Positions 1-6,048 of a stretch of DNA of 11,375 nt are shown in pieces (position 1 is the stretch's first letter; every line of letters begins with the position of its first letter). The notes under the pieces were generated by a model. That model saw only the letters and a list, made by a program, of their open reading frames with translations, searched no databases and was not told the origin of the DNA. Made by a program: the position numbers and the translations under genes. This DNA comes from an uncultured Lachnospiraceae bacterium (lineage in GTDB: Bacteria; Bacillota; Clostridia; Lachnospirales; Lachnospiraceae): NCBI GenBank assembly GCA_947177465.1, contig CAMWUP010000040.1:1-11375 (forward strand). The letters are read 5' to 3'.

Positions 1-557
1 ATTACTGCACCGGCTATGCAGGGGAGAACCATGCCTGGAATATTATTCTGCTGAGCGACGGTTATTACAATGTAGATACAACCTGGGACGACACGGGTGC
101 GGGCGCTTACGATTATTTCAACAAAACGGATGCAGACTATGCAGACACCCACATCAGACAGGAGCTTTCGGTGTACCTGCCCTCATGCGACGGACAGCTT
201 TACCGGACGCAGGATATAGAGCAGGTGGAAAATCCGGATGGCAGCGGTACCTTGCGCAGTCTGGCAGATGTAGGAAAAACGGAGTCTGATGTGCTGAATT
301 CCATTCAGGATTATTATACGGACTGCTATAATCAGATTGTACAGAAGGGAAGCGGAACCTACGATTTTTCCAACGTGCTTGGGAATCTCGATGTGCTGCA
401 GAAATGGTACGGAATCTACGAGACCGGAGAGTACAGTCAGGGTTATATGGAAAATGCGGTGCTGGCAGTCGGGGCGACCACATGGGATATGAATTTGAGA
501 CTGGAGGAACTGCAGGATGGCAGATATTTGGTAACACACGAAATCACCATACGCTGA
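1..557 (+). CDS. Transglutaminase-like domain protein, C-terminal part (5' end outside window)
   Basis: The reading frame is open from base 3 to the TGA at 555-557 and gives 184 residues of the protein's C-terminus. Near its start the motif ENHAWNIILL is followed by GYYNVDTTWDD. This is the His...Asp pair of the transglutaminase/protease-like catalytic triad as seen in bacterial cell-surface proteins of this superfamily; the catalytic Cys would lie upstream of the window. The remaining ~140 residues (many Asp, Tyr, Gly) show no motif I recognise. Such proteins are often secreted or surface-anchored, but no signal peptide can be checked here and there is no C-terminal anchor. The final codons lie inside the terminator hairpin. 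The domain call is fairly sure; the biological role is unknown. Confidence 0.75.
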   Translation, partial: YCTGYAGENHAWNIILLSDGYYNVDTTWDDTGAGAYDYFNKTDADYADTHIRQELSVYLPSCDGQLYRTQDIEQVENPDGSGTLRSLADVGKTESDVLNSIQDYYTDCYNQIVQKGSGTYDFSNVLGNLDVLQKWYGIYETGEYSQGYMENAVLAVGATTWDMNLRLEELQDGRYLVTHEITIR

Positions 558-574
558 GCGTATGGTGATTTTTT
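541..574 (+). terminator. Rho-independent terminator with the stop codon as its loop
   Basis: A perfect 14-bp stem pairs 541-554 with 558-571. The three-base loop TGA (555-557) is the stop codon of the upstream gene. A run of T (569-574) follows, then GATTTT. The stem starts inside the coding sequence. Read on the other strand it lies downstream of mnmA but lacks a comparable T-tract, so any termination of mnmA would be weaker. Confidence 0.85.
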
Positions 575-606
575 GATTTTCGGGTAGACAGAAGGAAACC
601 GCAATT

Positions 607-1695
607 TTAAGCAGATTGAGAGGAAACCGCGCAGATGGTGCCGCCGCCTGCCACAATATCCCCGTCATAAAGCACCACGGCCTGTCCCTTTGTGACGGCA
701 CGCTGGGGCGAATCAAAACGGATTTGCAGCGTGTCGGCATCGGTCTGCAGCACGCTTGCCCACTGCTCCGTCTGCCGATAGCGCACCTTTGCTTTCAGCC
801 GCAGGGGAGTGTGAATGGAAGGAATGGAAATCAGGTTGATATCATTTGCAGTCAGGGATGTGGCATACAGCTCCGATTCCCTGCCCAGTGTGACAGTGTT
901 ATCAACAGGATTTACTGCACAGACATACATCGGCTCGGGAAGAGAAAGCCCGAGTCCTTTTCGCTGACCGATGGTATAACGGATAATGCCGCGGTGCCTG
1001 CCGAGGATATGACCATCACGGTCAATAAAATTGCCCGCAGGATATTCCTGATTGGCGTACGTTTCCATAAACTCTGCGTAGCTTCCATTTTGTACAAAGC
1101 AGATATCCTGACTGTCGTGTTTGCGGGCATTGAGAAAGCCCTGTGCTTCGGCAATCCGGCGGACTTCCTGCTTTGTCATGCCGCCTAATGGAAACTGCGT
1201 ATGCTTTAGCTGCTCCTGTGTCAGGCTATACAGCACGTAGCTTTGGTCCTTGTTGCCATCGAGCGCCTTTTTTAACAGGTATCTGCCGGATTCGCTGTCC
1301 TGCTCAATGCGGGCGTAATGTCCTGTAGCGATGCAGTCGCAGCCAAGCGCCCTTGCACGGCTGTAAAGCTTGTCAAATTTCAGATAACGGTTACAGTCGA
1401 TACAGGGATTCGGCGTTCTACCGTTTTCATAGGCGTCAATAAAACGTTTGATGACATTCTGTTCAAAGCTTTCTGATAAATTAAATACATGGTAGGGGAT
1501 ATCCAGTCTGCAGGCGACGCTTCTGGCATCCTCCACATCATCAAGCGAGCAGCAGGCGTGTTCCCGTGGGATACCGATATCCTCATTATGAAACAGCTTC
1601 ATGGTTACGCCCATTAAATCGTATCCCTGTTCCTTCAGCAGAAAGGCGGCCACACTGGAATCGACGCCGCCGCTCATAGCAATCAAAGCTTTCAT
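607..1695 (-). CDS. mnmA: tRNA-specific 2-thiouridylase MnmA
   Basis: This 362-residue protein has the usual length for MnmA (TrmU), the cytoplasmic enzyme that adenylates and 2-thiolates U34 in tRNA-Lys, -Glu and -Gln. The N-terminal PP-loop SGGVDSS is at residues 8-14. The two cysteines of the thiolation chemistry are at Cys101 (NPCIDCN) and Cys199 (DSQDICFV), close to the positions in E. coli. CCSLDDVEDAR (48-58), GHYARI and the C-terminal beta-barrel region (TIGQRKGLGL, VAGGGTI) are typical of the family. Cys98 forms a CxxC with Cys101. The ATG at 1693-1695 is preceded by a modest GGGA site six bases upstream. It lies 94 bases downstream of an Rrf2-type regulator in the same direction. 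The sulfur donor (an IscS/NifS-type desulfurase) is not encoded between them and must come from elsewhere. Confidence 0.97.
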   Translation of the reverse strand: MKALIAMSGGVDSSVAAFLLKEQGYDLMGVTMKLFHNEDIGIPREHACCSLDDVEDARSVACRLDIPYHVFNLSESFEQNVIKRFIDAYENGRTPNPCIDCNRYLKFDKLYSRARALGCDCIATGHYARIEQDSESGRYLLKKALDGNKDQSYVLYSLTQEQLKHTQFPLGGMTKQEVRRIAEAQGFLNARKHDSQDICFVQNGSYAEFMETYANQEYPAGNFIDRDGHILGRHRGIIRYTIGQRKGLGLSLPEPMYVCAVNPVDNTVTLGRESELYATSLTANDINLISIPSIHTPLRLKAKVRYRQTEQWASVLQTDADTLQIRFDSPQRAVTKGQAVVLYDGDIVAGGGTICAVSSQSA

Positions 1696-1788
1696 TTTTC
1701 ATCCCATTCCGCAGCGCAAGCTTTTTTAAGTGGGACTTTGTGCTGCTTTCTGTGCATAACAAACTTGCAAACGGTTCCTTTTCATGAT

Positions 1789-1797
1789 ATTATATCA
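1789..1797 (-). promoter_or_regulatory. Possible extended -10 promoter for mnmA
   Basis: On the minus strand TGATATAAT matches an extended -10 element (TGnTATAAT) exactly and overlaps the stop codon of the upstream Rrf2 gene. No convincing -35 hexamer is present at the right distance. The same bases form a 13-base palindrome (TGATAT-A-ATATCA). If used, the transcript would have a leader of about 85 bases before mnmA. This rests on motif reading alone. Confidence 0.4.
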
Positions 1798-2227
1798 CGT
1801 ACGTATCAGAGGAACGTTCTTTTTGCTGGTTTAAAATATCCTGTAAAGTGATTCCGTCAAGATATTCGCTGATAATCTGATAAAGCCCCTGCCAGACAGG
1901 AAGTGTCGCACAGTCGTTGCAGCGCTCACATTCGATGGGAGTGTGTTCCAGACATGCAACGGGAGAAATGCTTCCCTCCGTAAGGCGGAGAATTTCTCCG
2001 ACAGTACAGGCAGCAGGCGCTTTGGCGAGCCGGTATCCGCCCTGAAAGCCCCGCGTAGTCCGCAGGATATCAGATTTATTAAAAAGCGGAATAATTTGCT
2101 CCAGATATTTTTTGGATATACCCTGACGTTCTGCGATATCCTTCAGGGCAACGTAACCATCTTCCTGATGTTCTGCCAAATCCAGCAGCATGCGCAGCGC
2201 ATAACGTCCTTTTGTTGAAATTTTCAT
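1790..2227 (-). CDS. Rrf2-family transcriptional regulator (IscR/CymR-like)
   Basis: The 145-residue protein begins MKISTKGRYALRMLLDLA, the classic Rrf2 N-terminus. The winged helix follows (ISKKYLEQIIPLF at 38-50, then RGFQGGYRLA at 59-68). A cysteine cluster at Cys92, Cys100, Cys103 and Cys106 lies where IscR carries its [2Fe-2S] ligands (E. coli Cys92, 98, 104), so an Fe-S-sensing role is plausible. CymR, the cysteine-metabolism regulator of Bacilli, is the other well-known relative. AGGAGGT lies six bases before the ATG. The gene is followed by mnmA, a tRNA sulfur-transfer gene, and is divergent from a LysR gene that heads a sulfur-related operon. Family certain; IscR versus CymR role undecided. 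Confidence 0.92.
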   Translation of the reverse strand: MKISTKGRYALRMLLDLAEHQEDGYVALKDIAERQGISKKYLEQIIPLFNKSDILRTTRGFQGGYRLAKAPAACTVGEILRLTEGSISPVACLEHTPIECERCNDCATLPVWQGLYQIISEYLDGITLQDILNQQKERSSDTYVI

Positions 2228-2252
2228 AAAAATACCTCCTGCTTATTATCCT

Positions 2253-2281
2253 ATAATACCATGTATTTTGTAGGTTTTCAA
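2253..2281 (-). promoter_or_regulatory. Promoter of the Rrf2 regulator gene
   Basis: On the minus strand TTGAAA (2281-2276) and TATTAT (2258-2253) are separated by exactly 17 bases, a good sigma-A-type pair, 25 bases ahead of the start codon. The spacer and -10 sit within an imperfect dyad whose outer arms are CCTA (2250-2253 on the plus strand) and TAGG (2271-2274), a candidate operator for Rrf2 itself or for the divergent LysR regulator. Confidence 0.65.
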
Positions 2282-2345
2282 TAGAATCCTTTTGCAGAAG
2301 AAATGGAAATGACACAATAAATAAGGAAAGAAACGGAGAAATGAC

Positions 2346-3269
2346 ATGACTTTGCAGCAGCTTCACTATGCAATTACAATATCAGAGACCGGTTCGCTCA
2401 ACAAAGCGGCGGAAATTCTCTACGTTTCCCAGCCTTCCCTGACGGGCGCTATGCATGAGCTGGAGAGCGAGCTTGGCATCACCATTTTTCATCGGAGCAA
2501 GCGCGGCGTATCGCTTACAAACGACGGCATTGAGTTTATTACTTATGCAAGACAGATTTATCTTCAATATGAAAATATGATGGATAAATACGGCAAATCA
2601 GGAAACTTAAAAAAGAAGTTCGGCATTTCCACCCAGCATTATTCCTTTGCCGTCAAAACCTTTGTAGAAATGGTAAAGCAGTTTAACACTGCGGAATATG
2701 AGTTTGCAATACGCGAGACAAAGACGTTGGAAGTGATTGAGGATGTCCGTACCCTGAGAAGTGAAATTGGTATTTTGTACCTGAGCGATTTTAACAGGGC
2801 TTTTATGTCAAAGCTTTTCAAGACTTATGAGCTTGTATTCCATAAACTGATTACCTGCAATGTATATGCATATCTTTGGAAGGGACATCCTCTGGCGCAG
2901 GAGAAATCGCTGCGGCTGGAGCAGTTGTATGAATATCCCTGTCTTTCCTTTGAGCAGGGCGGGAACAGTTCCTTCTATTTTGCGGAGGAGATTTTCAGTA
3001 CGAAAGAGTATCCGCGCACCATTAAGGCAAATGACCGCGCGACCATGCTGAACCTGATGATTGGGCTGAGCGGATATACGCTGTGCTCCGGTATCATCTG
3101 TGAGGAGTTGAATGGCGGGGAGTACAGGGCGGTTCCTTTGGAGAGTGAAGATGACAGCCGGATGGAGATTGGCTATATTGTAAGAAAGGACCAGATTTTG
3201 AGCCGGATGGGAGCGCTGTACATTCAAAAAACGGAAGAATATTTGAGAAAGGCGGATGGTATATCATAA
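2346..3269 (+). CDS. LysR-family transcriptional regulator
   Basis: This 307-residue protein has the normal LysR length. The N-terminal helix-turn-helix is clear: LHYAITISETGSLNKAAEIL, then YVSQPSLTGAMHELE (residues 7-40), and LGITIFHRSKRGVSLT (43-58). The rest fits a type 2 periplasmic-binding-like effector domain. GGAG at 2335-2338 lies seven bases before the ATG; the ATG at 2341 is out of frame. It is divergent from the Rrf2 gene and co-directional with the amidohydrolase-transporter-lyase operon, from which it is separated by a terminator and a strong palindromic operator. It is therefore most likely the activator of that operon. LysR proteins CysB, CysL and YtlI control sulfur genes in other bacteria, but I cannot assign this one to such a subgroup. 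Confidence 0.93.
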   Translation: MTLQQLHYAITISETGSLNKAAEILYVSQPSLTGAMHELESELGITIFHRSKRGVSLTNDGIEFITYARQIYLQYENMMDKYGKSGNLKKKFGISTQHYSFAVKTFVEMVKQFNTAEYEFAIRETKTLEVIEDVRTLRSEIGILYLSDFNRAFMSKLFKTYELVFHKLITCNVYAYLWKGHPLAQEKSLRLEQLYEYPCLSFEQGGNSSFYFAEEIFSTKEYPRTIKANDRATMLNLMIGLSGYTLCSGIICEELNGGEYRAVPLESEDDSRMEIGYIVRKDQILSRMGALYIQKTEEYLRKADGIS

Positions 3270-3273
3270 AACG

Positions 3274-3306
3274 AACGGGCGGGCTGACGGAAGCTTCGCC
3301 CGTTTT
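3274..3306 (+). terminator. Terminator of the LysR gene
   Basis: AACGGGCG (3274-3281) pairs with CGCCCGTT (3297-3304) around a 15-base loop that can form a short inner GCT/AGC stem. The arm ends in TTTT (3303-3306). It lies directly after the LysR stop codon and separates that gene from the following operon. The T-run is short, so termination may be partial. Confidence 0.65.
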
Positions 3307-3310
3307 GTAT

Positions 3311-3333
3311 GGTTATAGGTTCAACCTATAACC
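3311..3333 (+). promoter_or_regulatory. LysR-type operator (23-bp perfect palindrome)
   Basis: GGTTATAGGTT (3311-3321) and AACCTATAACC (3323-3333) form perfect 11-base arms around a single C. The core TAGGTTCAACCTA obeys the T-N11-A rule for LysR boxes. Its centre is about 65 bases before the predicted transcription start, the usual position of the LysR recognition site at activated promoters. A further half-site, ACCTATAG (3340-3347), lies close to the -35 region, as expected for an activation site. No T-run follows, so this is not a terminator. Confidence 0.75.
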
Positions 3334-3352
3334 TACTATACCTATAGAGTAT

Positions 3353-3380
3353 TTGTAATTTATGTGCAGGAGGTTATAAT
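3353..3380 (+). promoter_or_regulatory. Operon promoter (likely LysR-activated)
   Basis: TTGTAA (3353-3358) and a perfect TATAAT (3375-3380) are 16 bases apart, which puts the start of transcription near 3387. A weak -35 with a good -10, just downstream of LysR half-sites, fits an activator-dependent promoter. The leader to the first gene is only about 45 bases, too short for an S-box or T-box riboswitch. Confidence 0.7.
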
Positions 3381-3432
3381 AAAGGAAATGCTGGAGACAT
3401 GAACAGACAAAAGCAGCAGGTGAGGAGCAATT

Positions 3433-4746
3433 ATGGATAAAACAGAAGAAAAAATAGTAGAGCTGATTGACAAAAACAGCGATTTGATTATTTCCTTTGG
3501 AAGAGATATTTTTAGGCATGCCGAGTTGGGTTACAAAGAGTTTCGCACCAGCGAGCGGTTCAAAAGTATTTTAGAGAAGCATTTGGCTAAGGTAGAAAGC
3601 AATCTGGCAATCACAGGGGTAAAGGGATATCTGAATGAGGACAAAAAGAATCTCTTTTCGGTGGCGCTTTTAGGAGAACTGGACGCCTTAAAAATTCCGG
3701 ATTATCAATATGCCAATCCTGTGACGGGAGGCGCGCACTGTTGCGGACATCATGCGCAGCTTGCAGGCGTTGTGGGAGCGATGCTGGCACTTTCTGAGGA
3801 AGAGGTGGCGCGGAAGCTGGACGGGCAGGTGATATTTTTTGCAACGCCGGCGGAAGAGTACGGTGAGGCAGAATTTAAAAACTCGCTTATTTCTGAGGGG
3901 AAAATAGCCTACGGGGGCGGAAAGTGCGAGCTGATTCGGGAAGGCGCGTTTGACGATGTTGACGTGGCGCTGGCACACCATATTTCACCGGAAGGCTTGT
4001 GCGCGGGAAGCGGAAGCACGAACGGCTTTGTGGCAAAGGTAATCAAAATAAAGGGAAAGGCAGCTCATGCGGCTGGAGCGCCACACGAGGGGATTAACGC
4101 CCTGTATGCCGCTTCGCTCGGACTGCAGGCACTTGCTTATAATAAAGAAACCTTTCCGGAAAAGGACTGTGTACGGGTGCATCCCATTCTGACGAAGGGC
4201 GGCAATTTGGTCAATGTGGTTCCTGAGGAGGCAGTGATAGAGACTCTGGTAAGAGGAAAAACAAAAGAAGCAATTATCAATGCGGCACACAAAACGGACA
4301 GAGCCTTTAAAGCGGGGGCATATGCGCTGGGAGCCCGATGTAGGATTGAAACATCGGCGGGGTATCTTCCTTCCCTGCCACAGGCGGTCCCGGAAGAGCT
4401 GGTTGAAATCATAGAAGAGGCGGCGGGAGAAAAACCGCGAATTGCAGACTTGCAGGAGCATGGAGCCGGTTCAACGGATGTGGGCGACGTGCAGCATCTT
4501 TTGCCGGTGCTTACCTTCCATACAGGAGGCGCATCCGGTGGGCTGCATCAGACCGATTTTTCCATAGATGATGAGGAGAAGGCATATGTCCTGACTGCAA
4601 AAATTTTTGCATTGTGCGCGTACAGGCTGCTGAAGGATGGCGCGGCGCTGGGGAAAAAGTTAAAGCAGGAGTATCAGCCGGTTTTCCGAAATAAAGAAGA
4701 GTATGCCGCGTTTCTGGATGGATTCTGCGCTGTGGAGGAAGTGTGA
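3433..4746 (+). CDS. M20-family metallo-amidohydrolase (M20D/AbgB-like)
   Basis: The 437-residue protein belongs to the zinc/manganese-dependent M20 amidohydrolases, which cleave N-acyl amino acids, aminobenzoyl-glutamate and related amides in the cytoplasm. Visible features are the N-terminal FRHAELGYKEFRTSE (27-41), metal-site motif AHCCGHHAQ (101-109; ligands likely Cys104 and His106), ATPAEEYGE (137-145; the Glu pair), AHH (181-183), dimerisation-lid sequence GKAAHAAGAPHEGINAL (208-224), and C-terminal HGAGSTDVGDV (343-353) and GGLHQTDF (369-376). The usual Asp or Asn after CGH is His. GAGGAG lies five bases before the ATG. It is the first gene of the operon and its stop overlaps the region where the next gene starts. 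Relatives such as YxeP and SndA deacylate N-acetyl-cysteine conjugates, and AtcC hydrolyses N-carbamoyl-cysteine; either chemistry would suit this operon. The substrate is not proven by sequence. Confidence 0.9.
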   Translation: MDKTEEKIVELIDKNSDLIISFGRDIFRHAELGYKEFRTSERFKSILEKHLAKVESNLAITGVKGYLNEDKKNLFSVALLGELDALKIPDYQYANPVTGGAHCCGHHAQLAGVVGAMLALSEEEVARKLDGQVIFFATPAEEYGEAEFKNSLISEGKIAYGGGKCELIREGAFDDVDVALAHHISPEGLCAGSGSTNGFVAKVIKIKGKAAHAAGAPHEGINALYAASLGLQALAYNKETFPEKDCVRVHPILTKGGNLVNVVPEEAVIETLVRGKTKEAIINAAHKTDRAFKAGAYALGARCRIETSAGYLPSLPQAVPEELVEIIEEAAGEKPRIADLQEHGAGSTDVGDVQHLLPVLTFHTGGASGGLHQTDFSIDDEEKAYVLTAKIFALCAYRLLKDGAALGKKLKQEYQPVFRNKEEYAAFLDGFCAVEEV

Positions 4747-4748
4747 AG

Positions 4749-5288
4749 ATGGGAAAACAAGATTTTAAAATAGAGGGAACGGTAGAGAAGAAGCTGATGG
4801 TAAACCAAATCAGGCTGGCGGCAAGACAGTTTGCCATGCTGTACTTTCATTTTTCCAAGGTGCTCTATGAAACCTATGGAGCGGAAAAAGCAAAGGATTT
4901 AGTCAGGCAGGCGGTATTTGAGCAGGCGCTAGAGCGTTCCGACATTATGCGGGAAAGAGCGGCAGCAGAAGGAAAAGGAACGGATACGGTGGAGGATTTT
5001 ATGAGCGTGACAGACCTGCCGTTCTGCGGATGGATACCGCAGTGGGGAAAGGATCATTGTCCGTATGCGGAAAATTGGCGTGAATATTTTGAAGAATACC
5101 CGTGGTTTCGGGAGTTTGCAACGTTCTACTGCGATGTAATCGACACAACGACCATTGAAAATTTCACGAAACATATCTCGCATAAAATCACACAGAATGT
5201 TATCACGGGGGGACAGAGCTGTGAGAGAAAATATTTTGAGAGTGAAGCGGTAAAGGGAGGCAGATTTACATATGAAGGAAAAGCGTAA
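4749..5288 (+). CDS. L-2-amino-thiazoline-4-carboxylate hydrolase-like protein
   Basis: This 179-residue soluble protein resembles the ATC-hydrolase family (L-2-amino-thiazoline-4-carboxylic acid hydrolase, which opens ATC to N-carbamoyl-cysteine in Pseudomonas). I recognise the family from its C-terminal half: WREYFEEYPWFREFATFYCDVIDTT, then a His/Thr-rich stretch and ITGGQSCERKYF, with the spaced Cys residues (FYC, SCERKYF) typical of it. The N-terminal half is helical, with no signal peptide. GGAGG (4734-4738) favours the ATG at 4749; an alternative GTG at 4743 would overlap the previous stop but leaves only four bases of spacing. Its end overlaps the permease start by 17 bases. Pairing with an M20 amidohydrolase mirrors the two-step ATC to carbamoyl-cysteine to cysteine route. 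Family members in anaerobes are mostly uncharacterised, so the substrate may differ. Confidence 0.7.
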   Translation: MGKQDFKIEGTVEKKLMVNQIRLAARQFAMLYFHFSKVLYETYGAEKAKDLVRQAVFEQALERSDIMRERAAAEGKGTDTVEDFMSVTDLPFCGWIPQWGKDHCPYAENWREYFEEYPWFREFATFYCDVIDTTTIENFTKHISHKITQNVITGGQSCERKYFESEAVKGGRFTYEGKA

Positions 5289-6048
5289 AAGAAGATTTAC
5301 TTATATCACTGTCCTGCAGCTTCTGACGGTGGCTGCGCTTCTGATATACATGCAGTATGCAGTGGGAAGCGGAAAAATCAGCAAAATATTTTTGGCTGCG
5401 CCGACGGATATCGCACAAAAGGGAATCAAAATGATAGCGGATGGAACGCTGCTTCCCCATCTGTTAATTACATTGCAGGAGGTATTTGCCGGATATTTTC
5501 TGGCGGCAGCAGTCGGCATTACCGTAGGGCTTCTGTGGGTATTTTTTCCAAGGCTTGAGGAATATATGAATGTGTTCTGTGCTGCCGTTATGGCGGTACC
5601 CAAAACGGCGATACTGCCGCTTTTGATTCTGTGGTTCGGAATCGGTTTTAAGTCAAAGGTAGTACTGATTTTTCTCTTTGCTGTGTTTACCATTCTTTAT
5701 AATACGGTAACGGGAGCCAAGCTGTGTGATACAAAATATATTAAAGTGGCAAAGGTGTTTGAGGCGTCAAGAGTGCAGACCGTATTTAAGGTGTTGATAC
5801 CGGCGGCGCTGCCGTCCATATTTAACGGACTGCGTCTTTCGGCGGCGACGGTGCTGACCGGCGTTATTTTTTCCGAAATGCAGTCAGCAAAGGCAGGGCT
5901 GGGATTTCTGCTGAGTGAGGCACAGAGCAATCTGGCGACGGCAAGGGTATTCTTTATTATTATTTTAGTGACGCTGATTTCAGTGGGATTTGTAAAAATC
6001 ATTGCAGGTGCAGAGTATCTGCTATGCTATAAGTGGAGGAGATTATGA
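5272..6048 (+). CDS. ABC transporter permease, SsuC/TauC/nitrate type
   Basis: The 258-residue integral membrane protein starts with a basic segment (MKEKRKRR). Hydrophobic segments lie around residues 13-29, 68-92, 102-123, 127-146, 186-202 and 224-245, about six helices. The ATPase-contacting EAA loop is visible at about 164-186 (EASRVQTVFKVLIPAALPSI followed by FNGLRL). Its layout matches the permeases of sulfonate, taurine, nitrate and thiamine-precursor importers. AAGGGAGG (5253-5260) precedes the ATG. It overlaps the upstream gene by 17 bases and ends in an ATGA overlap with the binding-protein gene, so the genes are probably translationally coupled. The single permease gene would act as a homodimer. 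Confidence 0.93.
   Translation: MKEKRKRRFTYITVLQLLTVAALLIYMQYAVGSGKISKIFLAAPTDIAQKGIKMIADGTLLPHLLITLQEVFAGYFLAAAVGITVGLLWVFFPRLEEYMNVFCAAVMAVPKTAILPLLILWFGIGFKSKVVLIFLFAVFTILYNTVTGAKLCDTKYIKVAKVFEASRVQTVFKVLIPAALPSIFNGLRLSAATVLTGVIFSEMQSAKAGLGFLLSEAQSNLATARVFFIIILVTLISVGFVKIIAGAEYLLCYKWRRL

Noticed and set aside
183..740. 185-codon minus-strand frame across the transglutaminase-like gene end and mnmA end
   Set aside because: It overlaps the mnmA C-terminus and a terminator and shows no family signature; it is a chance frame.
1722..1783. 19-codon ORF in the mnmA leader on the minus strand
   Set aside because: It has no ribosome binding site and would start almost at the predicted transcription start.
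3381..3432. SAM or cysteine-related riboswitch (S-box, T-box) before the sulfur operon
   Set aside because: The leader after the predicted start is only about 45 bases and lacks the helices or T-box motif required.
3388..3440. Tiny leader ORFs in the operon leader (four codons from 3388, then 13 codons from 3399 overlapping the first gene)
   Set aside because: Ribosome binding sites are at poor distance (about two to three bases), there is no Cys or Met run to suggest attenuation and no terminator hairpin follows.
6033..6044. GTG start four codons upstream for the binding protein
   Set aside because: The ATG at 6045 has a well-placed GGAGG, overlaps the permease stop as ATGA and begins a normal lipoprotein signal.
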